A stretch of 64,000 bases of DNA from Marinobacter litoralis (GTDB lineage Bacteria > Pseudomonadota > Gammaproteobacteria > Pseudomonadales > Oleiphilaceae): positions 1 to 64,000 of the forward strand of contig NZ_QMDL01000002.1 of the NCBI RefSeq assembly GCF_003336705.1, written 5' to 3'. Position numbers and translations under genes: made by a program. The notes under the pieces were generated by a model. The model saw nothing but the letters and a program-made list of their open reading frames with translations, was not told the DNA's origin and did not search any database. Shown here one piece after another: positions 20,928 to 30,685 of this stretch (positions within the stretch are counted from its first letter, which is position 1; each line of letters opens with the position of its first letter).

Positions 20928-22256
20928 ATGACGGCAAACACCATCATCGCAGCCGATACCCGGATCAACGCCCGCTGGCTGATCCCGATCGAACCTTTTG
21001 GCGCTGTACTCGACCATCAGGCCGTCATACTCCAAGGCAGCCGGATTACAGCTGTGCTTCCCCAAGCGGACGCAGACCAAAAGTTTCGCACACGAGAGAC
21101 CATTGATCTTCCAAATCACGTTGTTCTCCCCGGCTTAATCAATCTTCATGGTCACACTGCCATGTCGTTATTCCGTGGCATGGCTGATGATCTGCCACTT
21201 ATGACTTGGCTTAACGAACACATCTGGCCCGCCGAGGGGCGATTCGTGTGTGAGCAATTTGTACAGGATGGCAGCCGATTGGCGATGGCGGAAATGCTGC
21301 GCACTGGCACCACCACCTTCTCCGATATGTATTTCTTCCCGGAAGCGACAGCCCAAGCCGCTCACGACACCGGCATGCGCGCCCAGGTGTGCTTCCCGCT
21401 AATGGATATGCCCACCATGTGGGGTTCTGGCCCGGACGAGTATCTGGCGAAAGGCGCTGACCTGATTGCACAGTGGCGCGGAGATGACTTCATCATGCCC
21501 GCCATCGGCCCCCATGCACCCTATACCGTTTCAGACGGCCCCTTAACAGCGGCTGTGGCATTATCGGAGCAAACCGATGCTGCGATTCAGATCCACCTGC
21601 ACGAAACGGCATTTGAAGTAGAGGAAGCTTTAAAGCTGACAGGCAAACGGCCGACCGAGCGCATGGCGGACCTGGGCGTATTAGGCACCAACAGCCAATA
21701 TGTGCACATGACTCAGTTAAATGAAGTCGATCTGGATCTACTGGCGAAAACCGGCGGCCACATTGTTCACTGCCCCGAGTCGAACCTAAAGCTCGCCAGC
21801 GGTCTGTGCCCGGTTCAAACGTTGATAGATCATGGCCTGAACGTCACCATCGGTACCGATGGTGCGGCCAGCAACAACGATCTGGATCTCTTTGGTGAAC
21901 TCAAAACAGCAGCGATGCTAGCAAAGGCCGTTGCCGGTGATGCCACGTCCCTTTCAGCCCACAAGGCGTTGGAAATGGCCACCCTGAACGGTGCCCGTGC
22001 CCTTGGCCGGGATCAGGAGCTTGGCTCCCTGGTTGCCGGCAAGCTGGCTGACTTGATCGCAGTCGATCTCAGCGACCCGTTCATTCAGCCCGTTTACGAC
22101 CCCGCCTCGCATCTGGTTTACAGCAACCATGGCCGGGCCGTTAGTCATAGCTGGATTCATGGCGTACCTCAATTGCAGGACGGCCGTTTAACCCGAATTG
22201 ATGTCCCGGACCTGATGTTGCGGGTTCGCGATTGGCAACGACATATTCTCAGTTAA
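20928..22256 (+). CDS. mtaD: 5-methylthioadenosine / S-adenosylhomocysteine deaminase (TRZ/ATZ amidohydrolase)
   Basis: Metal-dependent amidohydrolase of about 442 residues. Metal-binding motifs are visible in order: NLHGHTAMSLFRGMADD, IQIHLHETAFE and IGTDGAASNNDLD. In Pseudomonas the orthologue in the same gene order deaminates methylthioadenosine to methylthioinosine, which is then phosphorolysed to the substrate of MtnA. A GTG at 20901 is in frame, but the ATG at 20928 after AAGGCAGGTTA is preferred. ubiG starts 18 bp downstream. Confidence 0.9.
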   Translation: MTANTIIAADTRINARWLIPIEPFGAVLDHQAVILQGSRITAVLPQADADQKFRTRETIDLPNHVVLPGLINLHGHTAMSLFRGMADDLPLMTWLNEHIWPAEGRFVCEQFVQDGSRLAMAEMLRTGTTTFSDMYFFPEATAQAAHDTGMRAQVCFPLMDMPTMWGSGPDEYLAKGADLIAQWRGDDFIMPAIGPHAPYTVSDGPLTAAVALSEQTDAAIQIHLHETAFEVEEALKLTGKRPTERMADLGVLGTNSQYVHMTQLNEVDLDLLAKTGGHIVHCPESNLKLASGLCPVQTLIDHGLNVTIGTDGAASNNDLDLFGELKTAAMLAKAVAGDATSLSAHKALEMATLNGARALGRDQELGSLVAGKLADLIAVDLSDPFIQPVYDPASHLVYSNHGRAVSHSWIHGVPQLQDGRLTRIDVPDLMLRVRDWQRHILS

Positions 22257-22274
22257 TTTTTCTCAGGGGCAAGC

Positions 22275-22991
22275 ATGAGCAACGAAAACGTAGATCAGAA
22301 CGAGATTGCCAAGTTTGAGGCGCTCGCCAGTCGCTGGTGGGATCCGACCAGTGAATTCAAGCCACTGCATGATATAAACCCTCTGCGTCTGAACTTCATT
22401 GACGAACGGGTTTCCCTAGCCGGAAAACGCGTGCTGGACGTAGGGTGCGGCGGCGGCTTGTTATCCGAAGGCATGGCACTGCGCGGTGCCCACGTGACCG
22501 GAATCGACATGGGTGAAGCGCCCCTGCAGGTGGCCAAACTGCACGGTCTGGAATCCGGAGTAAAAGTCGACTACCGCCAGACCACCATCGAAGATCTGGC
22601 CAAAGACCCGGACCATGCAGGCCAATACGATGCAGTAACCTGCCTGGAAATGCTTGAGCACGTCCCCAACCCTGCGTCGGTGATTAAATCCTGTGCCGCC
22701 ATGTTGCGGCCGGGTGGTCACTTATTTGTGTCTACCATTAACAGGAACCCCAAGTCGTTCCTTTTCGCCATTGTGGGCGCCGAATACATCATGAACATGC
22801 TGCCCAAGGGCACCCATGAATGGAAAAAATTCATCCGTCCTTCGGAGATGTCGGATTATCTGCGTCAGGCTGGTCTGGACATCCGCGAACTCACCGGTAT
22901 GACCTACAATCCCATCACCAAAAGTTACAAGCTTGGCCGTGATGTAGACGTCAATTACCTGATGCATGCCAAGGATATCCGTGAAGATTAA
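22275..22991 (+). CDS. ubiG: Ubiquinone biosynthesis O-methyltransferase
   Basis: Catalyses both O-methylations of ubiquinone synthesis. 238 residues; starts [20 protein letters not shown] and has the SAM-binding loop [16 protein letters not shown] at about residues 54-69. The ribosome site AGGGGC is 4-5 bases before the ATG. The end overlaps the start of mupP, and the order mtaD-ubiG-mupP-yciK is the same as in Pseudomonas. Confidence 0.96.
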   Translation: MSNENVDQNEIAKFEALASRWWDPTSEFKPLHDINPLRLNFIDERVSLAGKRVLDVGCGGGLLSEGMALRGAHVTGIDMGEAPLQVAKLHGLESGVKVDYRQTTIEDLAKDPDHAGQYDAVTCLEMLEHVPNPASVIKSCAAMLRPGGHLFVSTINRNPKSFLFAIVGAEYIMNMLPKGTHEWKKFIRPSEMSDYLRQAGLDIRELTGMTYNPITKSYKLGRDVDVNYLMHAKDIRED

Positions 22992-23646
22992 ACAGAAACC
23001 CTCGGCTGTACTGTTTGATCTGGACGGCACACTGATTGACACCGCGCCGGACTTCATCCGATGCCTCAATCAATTGCGCCAACAACACGATCTGGAGCCA
23101 CTGCCAGCCGAGTATATTCGCCGATCGGTCTCCAACGGTGCCCGGGCCATGGTGCGCCTCGGTTTTAACCTGGAACCAGAGCACGAAGGCTACCTGGATA
23201 AGCACACTGCCTTCCTGGACCTCTACGAAGCGGGAGTGGCCGTGGAAACCACACTGTTCGAGGGCATGAATGATCTGCTGCTGGAACTCGAAGCCAGAGA
23301 CATCCCCTGGGGCATCGTCACCAATAAGCCAGTGCGATTCGCGGCACCTTTGATTGAAGCCCTCGGTTTGCAGGAACGTTGCGCCACTCTGATTTGCCCG
23401 GATCACGTAACCGAGCGAAAACCCCACCCGGAACCCATGTTTCTGGCTTGCAAAGAAATTGATGCAGTGCCCGAACACGCTATTTACGTGGGCGACCATG
23501 TACGTGACATCGAAGCCGGTCGTAACGCAGGCATGTACACCATTGCGGTAAAGTACGGCTACATTGAAGAACCGGAAACCGTTGATCTGTGGCAAGCCGA
23601 TGCCATCGCCGACACCGTCAGCGACCTGGCAAAGCTGTTACAATAG
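22981..23646 (+). CDS. mupP: N-acetylmuramic acid 6-phosphate phosphatase (MupP; phosphoglycolate phosphatase-like HAD)
   Basis: HAD-superfamily phosphatase with all four motifs: [17 protein letters not shown], the RKPHPEP lysine and [12 protein letters not shown]. It would be called Gph-like from sequence alone. The position between ubiG and yciK matches MupP, which acts in cell-wall sugar recycling in Pseudomonas. I chose the GTG at 22981, which has AAGGA upstream, giving 221 residues; an in-frame ATG at 22966 is the alternative. Either start overlaps ubiG. Confidence 0.85.
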   Translation: MKIKQKPSAVLFDLDGTLIDTAPDFIRCLNQLRQQHDLEPLPAEYIRRSVSNGARAMVRLGFNLEPEHEGYLDKHTAFLDLYEAGVAVETTLFEGMNDLLLELEARDIPWGIVTNKPVRFAAPLIEALGLQERCATLICPDHVTERKPHPEPMFLACKEIDAVPEHAIYVGDHVRDIEAGRNAGMYTIAVKYGYIEEPETVDLWQADAIADTVSDLAKLLQ

Positions 23647-23711
23647 CGCTCAAATTATTTCATTGACCGGCCAGTATGTGGCCGGAATTGGCCAGATATC
23701 GGAGACAGGTT

Positions 23712-24464
23712 ATGCATGATTACCAGGCACCCGCCGATCTTCTAAAAGACCGTATTATCATGGTTACCGGAGCTGGTAGCGGCATAGGCCGAACGGCCGC
23801 AAAAACCTACGCGGCTCATGGTGCCACCGTCATTCTGGTGGGGCGCACGCTATCCAGACTGGAAGAAGTGTACGATGAAATCGAAGCCGCCGGGCACCCA
23901 CAACCTGCGCTCGTGCCGATGAATTTCGAAGGCGCAGCCATGAAGGACTACGAAGAGCTGGCCATGACCATCGAAGAAAACTTCGGACGCCTTGACGGCC
24001 TGCTCCATAACGCTGGCATTCTGGGCGCGCGGAGCCCGGTAGAGCTGTATGACCCGGAAACCTGGAACAAGGTCATGCAGGTGAACGCCACTGCTCCCTT
24101 CATGCTTAGTCGGGCCATGATTCCACTGCTCAGGCAGTCGGATGCGGCCTCCATGATCTTCACTTCTTCCGGTGTCGGCCGCCAGGCACGCGCCTACTGG
24201 GGTGCCTATGCGGTATCGAAGTTCGCCGTAGAAGGGCTTTCCCAATTATTGGCCGACGAGCTGGACGACGAGCGCAACAACATTCGCGTCAACAGCCTGA
24301 ACCCGGGCGCGACCCGCACAGGAATGCGCGTGCTCGCGTACCCTGCGGAAGACCCGAAGAAAAACCCAGATCCGGAACAGCTTATGCCTGTTTATCTCTA
24401 CTTGATGGGGAAAGACAGCGAAGGTGTCACCGGCCAGCAAATTGACGCGCAGCCAAAGAACTAA
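23712..24464 (+). CDS. yciK: YciK family short-chain dehydrogenase/reductase
   Basis: Classical SDR of 250 residues with TGAGSGIGRTAAK (NAD(P)-binding), the LHNAGILG motif, catalytic serine in FTSSGVGRQ and YAVSK. The natural substrate is not established. The ATG at 23712 follows GGAGACAGGTT; an upstream frame from 23676 lacks support. It shares one base with the start of the following glutaredoxin-like gene (TAATG). Confidence 0.9.
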   Translation: MHDYQAPADLLKDRIIMVTGAGSGIGRTAAKTYAAHGATVILVGRTLSRLEEVYDEIEAAGHPQPALVPMNFEGAAMKDYEELAMTIEENFGRLDGLLHNAGILGARSPVELYDPETWNKVMQVNATAPFMLSRAMIPLLRQSDAASMIFTSSGVGRQARAYWGAYAVSKFAVEGLSQLLADELDDERNNIRVNSLNPGATRTGMRVLAYPAEDPKKNPDPEQLMPVYLYLMGKDSEGVTGQQIDAQPKN

Positions 24465-24697
24465 TGGAACTGATCTTCTACACCACATCCAACTGCCACC
24501 TGTGTGAATTGGCCGAAGCACTCTTGGTGAATACCCCGATGCCGGAGCCCATTCCCGTGGATGTGGTGGATATCGCCCAGTCCGAAGCGTTGGTTGAACG
24601 GTACGGTACCCGCATTCCGGTTCTGCGCCGGCAAGACACCGGCACCGAACTTGGCTGGCCCTTTACCCAAGCCCAGCTACTCACGTTTTTGCAATAA
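24464..24697 (+). CDS. Glutaredoxin family (DUF836-like) protein
   Basis: A 77-residue thioredoxin-fold protein with a CxxC redox motif (C11-H-L-C14) near the N terminus and the cis-proline loop TRIPVLRR. Small glutaredoxin-like proteins of this type are common next to yciK or other housekeeping genes; a specific partner is not known. Start overlaps the yciK stop by one base; yaaA begins 13 bp after its stop. Confidence 0.85.
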   Translation: MELIFYTTSNCHLCELAEALLVNTPMPEPIPVDVVDIAQSEALVERYGTRIPVLRRQDTGTELGWPFTQAQLLTFLQ

Positions 24698-24710
24698 AGG
24701 ATCCGCTAGC

Positions 24711-25484
24711 ATGTTGATGATCATCTCCCCCGCTAAAACTCTGGATTACGAGAGTCCTCTGGCCACAGAAACCTACTCTGAACCGGACTATCTGGACGAT
24801 GCGTGTGAACTGATTGATCAACTGAAAGAACTGGAACCCCATCAGGTCAGCAACCTGATGAGCATCAGCGATAAACTGGGCCAACTGAACGCCGACCGCT
24901 TCCGCAACTGGCACACTCCCTTTACGCCCGAGAACGCACGCCAAGCCGTCCTGGCTTTTAAAGGTGACGTTTACACAGGTCTGGATGCCGAAAGCTTCAG
25001 CCAAGACGACTTCATCTTCGCCCAAAAGCACTTACGCATACTGTCGGGCCTCTATGGTTTGCTCAAACCGCTGGACCTGATGCAGCCGTATCGCCTGGAA
25101 ATGGGTACCAAGTTCGAGAACCAGCGCGGCAAAGATCTTTATGCGTTCTGGGGGGACAAGCTAACATCAGCCTTGAACCTCCTGCTGGAGAAAGACGATC
25201 AGGTACTCGTGAATCTCGCATCCAATGAATACTTCAAGAGCATTCAGAAAAAGAATCTGCAAGGCCAGTTGATCACGCCTCAGTTTAAAGACTTCAAGAA
25301 CGGCAAATACAAGATCATCAGTTTTTATGCCAAGAAAGCGCGCGGCTTGATGTGTCGCTACGCCATCCAAAACCGCATCACACAAGCCGAAAGCCTCAAA
25401 GGCTTTGACCTGGATGGTTATTACTTCAGTGAAGAACAATCCGATAAAAACAACTGGGTTTTCTTGCGCGATGAACAGAACTGA
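24711..25484 (+). CDS. yaaA: Peroxide stress protein YaaA
   Basis: A 258-residue YaaA/DUF328 protein. In E. coli the family lowers free iron and protects DNA during peroxide stress. Signature pieces are [40 protein letters not shown] and [12 protein letters not shown]. The frame is open further upstream, but the ATG at 24711 with AAAGGA is the conserved start. It continues the yciK-glutaredoxin transcription unit. Confidence 0.95.
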   Translation: MLMIISPAKTLDYESPLATETYSEPDYLDDACELIDQLKELEPHQVSNLMSISDKLGQLNADRFRNWHTPFTPENARQAVLAFKGDVYTGLDAESFSQDDFIFAQKHLRILSGLYGLLKPLDLMQPYRLEMGTKFENQRGKDLYAFWGDKLTSALNLLLEKDDQVLVNLASNEYFKSIQKKNLQGQLITPQFKDFKNGKYKIISFYAKKARGLMCRYAIQNRITQAESLKGFDLDGYYFSEEQSDKNNWVFLRDEQN

Positions 25485-25528
25485 TCAATCTCTCGCACTC
25501 GTACATTTCTGTTGATATCGGAGTAAAC

Positions 25529-25729
25529 ATGAACGAAGCACTATTTTCCCAGATCGCCATGGCGGTTCTGGTGACGGGTCTTATTGGCTGGATGGGATTC
25601 ATTGTCTGGGATCTTGCCAAAAAATCACAAGCGGGCAAATTTGGCACCATTGCGTTGTTTGCGGTTCTTGGGACCGGTGTTATCGGCTTTGTGATAAAAA
25701 CGGTCGTAGTCGAGATTCTTCAAATCTGA
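25529..25729 (+). CDS. DUF2788 small membrane protein
   Basis: A 66-residue protein with two hydrophobic helices (about 5-27 and 41-62) joined by a short charged segment WDLAKKSQAGKFG. It matches the DUF2788 family of small inner-membrane proteins of unknown role. A GGAG ribosome site precedes the ATG. It lies between yaaA and rdgC, same strand. Confidence 0.85.
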   Translation: MNEALFSQIAMAVLVTGLIGWMGFIVWDLAKKSQAGKFGTIALFAVLGTGVIGFVIKTVVVEILQI

Positions 25730-25827
25730 ACATGCCCTACTGGTAACTTTACGGCTGCCTGCGGGTAGCCGTATCATCCTCCCCCTTTTCCGAAACGCCC
25801 CAAACAATTAGCAAGGACATAAACCCC

Positions 25828-26754
25828 ATGTGGTTTCGCAACGCCCGAGTTTTTCGCTTTACCAAACCCTTCGACATTACGGCTGAAGATCTCGAAGAGA
25901 AACTGCAAGCCGATGCGTTCAAGCCCTGCGGCCCGCAAGAAACCATGCGCCAGGGTTGGGTTCCGCCACTCGGTAAGCACGGCGAACTGCTGGTGCACAG
26001 CGCCAACGGCTATCATCTGATTGCGCTACGCAAAGAAGAAAAGATCCTACCCGGACCTGTGGTTAAAGAAGCCGTAGAAGAGCGTGCTGAAGCCATAGAG
26101 CTGGAACAAAGCCGGAAAGTTCGCCGTAAAGAAAAAGACGAAATCAAAGAACAGGTCATGCTGGAAATGCTGCCACAGGCCTTTTCCCGCAATCGTCGGT
26201 GTTACGCCTACTTGGCACCGAAAGACGGTGTTCTAGTGGTAGACGCTGGTTCCGCCAAGCAAGCGGAAGATCTGGCCTCTACGCTACGAAAAACTCTGGG
26301 TTCGTTGCCCGTGCGCCCGCCCGTGGTTGAGCAGGCGCCAGCGTTTACCTTTACCGGCTGGCTGACCGAAACCATCGACCTTCCGGCCACCATTGAACTG
26401 GGCAACGAATGCGAACTGAAAGACCCATCCGAAGACGGCGGTGTTGTTCGCTGCAAGGGCCTGGACCTGAAGGCCGACGAAATCCGCAATCATCTGGAAA
26501 CCGGCATGCAGGTAACCAAGCTGGCGGTAACCTGGGACAACAACGTGCACTTAGTGCTGGATGAAGAACTGGGTATTCGCCGGTTGAAGTTTGGTGAGAC
26601 GCTGCAGGAGCAACTGGACGATGTCGATGTAGACGATGCCGTGGCCAAGTTCGATGCGGCCTTTACCATCATGACGCTGGAGCTGTCACGCATGATTCCC
26701 GGGCTCTTGGAAGCCCTTGGTGGCGAAGACAGGTCCGCTATTGTCGAAGACTAA
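25828..26754 (+). CDS. rdgC: Recombination-associated protein RdgC
   Basis: A 308-residue ring-forming, DNA-binding protein that restrains RecA. The N terminus MWFRNARVFRFTKPFD and the later FKPCGPQETMRQGWVPPLG are characteristic. The ATG follows AAGGACATAAACCCC. A stem-loop embedded in the end of the convergent acetyltransferase gene (26775-26792) probably terminates its transcript. Confidence 0.95.
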   Translation: MWFRNARVFRFTKPFDITAEDLEEKLQADAFKPCGPQETMRQGWVPPLGKHGELLVHSANGYHLIALRKEEKILPGPVVKEAVEERAEAIELEQSRKVRRKEKDEIKEQVMLEMLPQAFSRNRRCYAYLAPKDGVLVVDAGSAKQAEDLASTLRKTLGSLPVRPPVVEQAPAFTFTGWLTETIDLPATIELGNECELKDPSEDGGVVRCKGLDLKADEIRNHLETGMQVTKLAVTWDNNVHLVLDEELGIRRLKFGETLQEQLDDVDVDDAVAKFDAAFTIMTLELSRMIPGLLEALGGEDRSAIVED

Positions 26755-26774
26755 GCAATAAGCACCTGAAATCC

Positions 26775-26792
26775 GCGGGGGTTAACCCCCGC
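26775..26792. terminator. Palindromic hairpin between rdgC and the acetyltransferase gene
   Basis: GCGGGGG TTAA CCCCCGC is a perfect inverted repeat. The loop contains the stop codon of the leftward acetyltransferase gene. It is 20 bp after the rdgC stop and could serve both directions, though there is no clear T-tract. Confidence 0.55.
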
Positions 26793-29526
26793 GCTTCTTC
26801 AGCCGTTCTTTCTGCCAGTCTTTTTCTGGCTCGTTCAATACCAGCCTGAGGTCCATCACCTCTTCCACCGGGTTGAACCTGATGTCAAACCCAAGCTGTT
26901 CCGCCAACTGCAGCATCGGGCGGTTTTCGGGCAGCACATCGCCGACCATTTCCATGGTTCCCCGGCTCCGGCAGTATTCGATCATTTTCTGCATCAAAGC
27001 AACACCCAAGCCTTCGCCCTTCATTCGATCATCAACCATGACCGCAAACTCGCTGCGAAGATTATCGGCATCCGTCCATACTCGCACCGTGCCGAGTGTT
27101 TCCTCTCCATCACCGTCTTCTTTTTTGGCATTAGCAATGAACACCATCTCCCGGTCGTAATCGATTTGCACCATCTGGGCAACGTCTTCACGCGAAAAAT
27201 GCTTGCGATACTGGAAGAATCGGTAGCGAATCGATTCCGGCGATTGGTATTCGTGGAACGCGCGATGCGCCGGCTCATCTTGCGCCAAAACCGGACGAAT
27301 GATGACTCGCTTCCCGGACTTGGGCAGCACAATCCATTCTTCAAGCTCTCTCGGATAGGCCTGAATAATCGGCCGGCTGGGTTTTTCATCCAGATCGACG
27401 GCAATACTGACGGCAATCGCACCCTGATCGTTGAACAACAGTGGTGAGATTTCCAAGCCGCGAATTTCGGGTATATCGATGACGATTTGCGATAGTTTCA
27501 CCAGTGTTTCGGACACCGCCCGTATGTCTTCCTGGGGCCGCAAACTGTGCTCTTTCAGTAGCTTGTACATATAGGTCCGGCGCAGCAATTCCCGCGCCAG
27601 CACCATATTCAACGGCGGCAGGGCAATCTGGCGGTCGGTTGTGATGTTGATCTGGGCACCCGCAGCACCACAAACCACCAAAGGACCGAACACCTCGTCC
27701 CGCGTGATACCCACACTGAACTCAATGCCACCGATATGCTGGTAGGAGTGCTGCATACCAAAGCCCAAGAAGCCACTATCGGGAAAATGCTTCTTGTACT
27801 CGTCAACCAGGAACCGACAACCATCGATAATCGCCTGTTCGCTATTCAGATTTTTGATCGTGCCTTTATAGCGGCGCTGCGTAGGGGTCAGCTCCAGAAA
27901 CGGGTAACAGACTTGCTCATGCACAATGGTCAGGTCAATTGGCCGGCGTTCGACCGCAAACATCTCCAGCACTTCTTCTACATCGTCACAATAAACGGTT
28001 TCGATGGCGTTTATGCCGTAATCCCGGATCACCTGCCGTGCTTCACGGCTGGACAAATGCTTGCGGCCATCACGAAGTGCTTTGGCGACCAGAGAACGGG
28101 TGTTTGCCCGATCGGCAAAATGATCAGTGAACGACTCGGGCGTTTCACTCAAAAGCCGCTGTACCCGCTGATGCTTCACATGCTGCATGAACGCGTTAAC
28201 GGCTTTTTCCGGATTGAAGAATGACGGTAAGCCGGCCCGGTAAAACTCTTCACGAGAGTCCATCACGGTACTCTGCCCCAGCCAACAGGTGAGAATATTC
28301 AACCGGGTGCCTTTCGATGCCTGTACAACGGCATCGGCAATCTGGAGACTGTCTTGAACCAAAGTCGGTGCATACATCACCAGAACGTTCGCAATGTTCG
28401 GGTCTTTGGCTAATATTTTGACGGCTTTACCATAAAGCTCGGGCGACGCGTCGTAGTTCAAGTCGATGGGGTTTTTGCGCGTCCAATAGGGAGGCAATAG
28501 TTTTCCCAGCTCTTCGATGGTTGTATCCGACAGCTCCGCCAACTCACCCCCAAGGTGAGATAACCGGTCTACCGCCAGCACACCGGGACCCACGCCATTC
28601 GCGATAATAGCCAAGGATTCCCGCCGCAACGGCCTCATACGGGTCAGGGTTTCCAAAGCATCAAACATCTGCCCTAATCCATCCACCCGCAGCACACCGC
28701 CACGCTGCAGCATAGCGTCGTATATAGGGTCGCTGTGGCAGACTCCGGCGGGAAGATCGTGAGGTATCCATTCCGATTCGGGCACGCGTCCGGATTTAAC
28801 CGCAATGACCGGTTTCGTGCGGGAAGCGACCCGAACCGCAGACATAAACCGGCTAGGATTGGGAATACTTTCAATATGCAACAGAATGGCCCGGGTCTGG
28901 CTGTCCTGAGCGAGATAATCAATCAAGTCATCATGATCGATATCCATGCCGTCGCCCAGAGTCAGGAAATAGGAGAAGCCCACCCCCCGAGCAAACGCCC
29001 AGTCCAGCACCGAACTGGCTATGGTGCCCGATTGACCGATAAACGCCACACGCCCGGGAATCGCCCCCATGTGCGCATAGGTCGCGTTCAGATGCCGGGC
29101 CGGCACCATCAGACCAATGGTGTTTGGCCCCAATACGCGTATGCCGGTTTCTCTCGCTGCATCGCGCACGGAGTACATCAATGGCTGGCCGGTTTTACTG
29201 TGGGTACGAGACATACCGCCGGTCATTACGATCGCCGTTCTTACGCCACTTTCGCCCAGTTTCCGAATCATTTTGGGAACTGTGTTGGGCGGAGTACACA
29301 CAATCGCGAGGTCGGGAGTGAAATCCAGCTGGGACACCTTGGCAACGCAGGGAACACCATGAACATTGTCATAGTCGTTCTGGTTCACCACCACCATGCG
29401 CCCCGGAAAACCGCCCCCCAGCATGTTCCGCAAAACCATACCGCCCAGGTTGTCCGAGCGCTCGGAGGCACCAATGACTGCAATGGACTCAGGATTGAAC
29501 AAACTTTCCAGATAACGGGTACTCAA
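26782..29526 (-). CDS. Acyl-CoA synthetase (NDP-forming)-like protein with C-terminal GNAT domain (PatZ/YfiQ-type lysine acetyltransferase)
   Basis: A 914-residue fusion. It has a CoA-binding domain at the N terminus (NPESIAVIGASERSDNLGG), succinyl-CoA-synthetase-like and ATP-grasp domains in the middle, and a GNAT acetyltransferase domain from roughly residue 745 (VIIRPVLAQDEPA ... GLGVALMQKMIEYCRS). Homologues (Pat, PatZ) acetylate lysines of enzymes such as acetyl-CoA synthetase; the synthetase part is usually inactive and acts in sensing. A divergent deacetylase-family gene lies 220 bp away. Confidence 0.9.
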   Translation of the reverse strand: MSTRYLESLFNPESIAVIGASERSDNLGGMVLRNMLGGGFPGRMVVVNQNDYDNVHGVPCVAKVSQLDFTPDLAIVCTPPNTVPKMIRKLGESGVRTAIVMTGGMSRTHSKTGQPLMYSVRDAARETGIRVLGPNTIGLMVPARHLNATYAHMGAIPGRVAFIGQSGTIASSVLDWAFARGVGFSYFLTLGDGMDIDHDDLIDYLAQDSQTRAILLHIESIPNPSRFMSAVRVASRTKPVIAVKSGRVPESEWIPHDLPAGVCHSDPIYDAMLQRGGVLRVDGLGQMFDALETLTRMRPLRRESLAIIANGVGPGVLAVDRLSHLGGELAELSDTTIEELGKLLPPYWTRKNPIDLNYDASPELYGKAVKILAKDPNIANVLVMYAPTLVQDSLQIADAVVQASKGTRLNILTCWLGQSTVMDSREEFYRAGLPSFFNPEKAVNAFMQHVKHQRVQRLLSETPESFTDHFADRANTRSLVAKALRDGRKHLSSREARQVIRDYGINAIETVYCDDVEEVLEMFAVERRPIDLTIVHEQVCYPFLELTPTQRRYKGTIKNLNSEQAIIDGCRFLVDEYKKHFPDSGFLGFGMQHSYQHIGGIEFSVGITRDEVFGPLVVCGAAGAQINITTDRQIALPPLNMVLARELLRRTYMYKLLKEHSLRPQEDIRAVSETLVKLSQIVIDIPEIRGLEISPLLFNDQGAIAVSIAVDLDEKPSRPIIQAYPRELEEWIVLPKSGKRVIIRPVLAQDEPAHRAFHEYQSPESIRYRFFQYRKHFSREDVAQMVQIDYDREMVFIANAKKEDGDGEETLGTVRVWTDADNLRSEFAVMVDDRMKGEGLGVALMQKMIEYCRSRGTMEMVGDVLPENRPMLQLAEQLGFDIRFNPVEEVMDLRLVLNEPEKDWQKERLKKRGG

Positions 29527-29746
29527 GAGAACTCTCCCTGATCCAAGCAGTGGCTACGTAGAATAAGAATCTCAGCAAAACAGGTTACTTATCAATGTAT
29601 ACCTTATCTTAGATCGGTATTTGCTGATGTAAATCGTCGATCCGGCCTGTCATCCCGCTTTTATTAGACGAAAGTAGCCCCCATCACACCAATATCCTTG
29701 TTAACATGATGAGACTAGCAACCGGACTCAGGCTTAGACTCTCAGC

Positions 29747-30673
29747 ATGACCACCGCATTCTTTTCCCACGATGATTGCCTGAAACACAACATGGGCCCG
29801 GAACATCCGGAAAGCCCGGAACGTATTGCAAGCATTCTGGCGCACATTGCTGACACAGAACTGCAGCAAAACCTCGATTGGGTGCGGCCCGAAGAAATCA
29901 CCCGGGACCAGTTGCTGATGGTCCACCCCGAGTCTTACCTGCAGCAACTCGATTTAATGGCACCCACTCGGGGCCGGGTGTTTACCGATCCGGACACCTC
30001 GCTGATGCCCGACACCTTGCGTGCGGCCAGATTGGCTGCCGGCGGGAACGTGCAAGCCGTTGATATGGTCATGAGCAGCCAGGTAACCAACGCCTTTGTT
30101 TGTGCAAGACCACCGGGGCATCATGCCGAACGCACAAAATCCATGGGTTTTTGTTTCTATAACAACATTGCGTTGGCTGCATTAAGGGCGCTGAATTTTC
30201 ATCAATTGGAGCGGGTTGCCATCATCGACTTTGATGTGCACCAAGGGAATGGAACCGTGGATATCGTCAGCGGTGACGAACGTATTATGATGTGTTCAAG
30301 CTTCCAGCATCCGCTGTACCCACACAGCCATGTGCACCGCCAGCCCGACAACATCATCAATGCACCCATCGAAGCAAATTGCTCTTCCGCCGAGTATCGC
30401 AAACGGGTTGAATCGGCTTGGCTGAAAAAGCTTCAGGATTTCCGTCCACAGCTGGTGCTTGTGTCGGCAGGCTTCGACGGCCACAGGCTAGACCCGATGG
30501 CGGAAACAAATCTGGAAACAGAGGATTATCGCTGGCTGACCGAAATGATCGTGAATGTCGCCCACGATCATGCCAACGATCGAGTAATCTCGACGCTGGA
30601 AGGCGGCTATCATCTGAGGGCTCTCGGTGAAAGCGTGGTTGCTCACCTAGAGGTATTGGACGCGGTTTATTAA
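29747..30673 (+). CDS. Histone deacetylase family protein
   Basis: A 308-residue zinc-dependent deacetylase-fold enzyme. Motifs seen: PPGHHAE (catalytic histidines), DFDVHQGNGT (zinc ligands), SAGFDGHRLDP (zinc ligand) and the late EGGYH tyrosine. Bacterial relatives act on acetylated polyamines, small molecules or protein lysine (AcuC). Divergence from a PatZ-type acetyltransferase makes protein deacetylation attractive, but that is inference. The start ATG follows CTCTCAGC, a weak ribosome site. Confidence 0.9.
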   Translation: MTTAFFSHDDCLKHNMGPEHPESPERIASILAHIADTELQQNLDWVRPEEITRDQLLMVHPESYLQQLDLMAPTRGRVFTDPDTSLMPDTLRAARLAAGGNVQAVDMVMSSQVTNAFVCARPPGHHAERTKSMGFCFYNNIALAALRALNFHQLERVAIIDFDVHQGNGTVDIVSGDERIMMCSSFQHPLYPHSHVHRQPDNIINAPIEANCSSAEYRKRVESAWLKKLQDFRPQLVLVSAGFDGHRLDPMAETNLETEDYRWLTEMIVNVAHDHANDRVISTLEGGYHLRALGESVVAHLEVLDAVY

Positions 30674-30685
30674 GCAGCTGGCGAC

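Noticed and set aside
28735-29541. 268-codon plus-strand open frame
   Set aside because: Antisense to the N-terminal part of the PatZ-type gene, which has clear family motifs. Composition rich in His/Arg/Gln is typical of a shadow frame.
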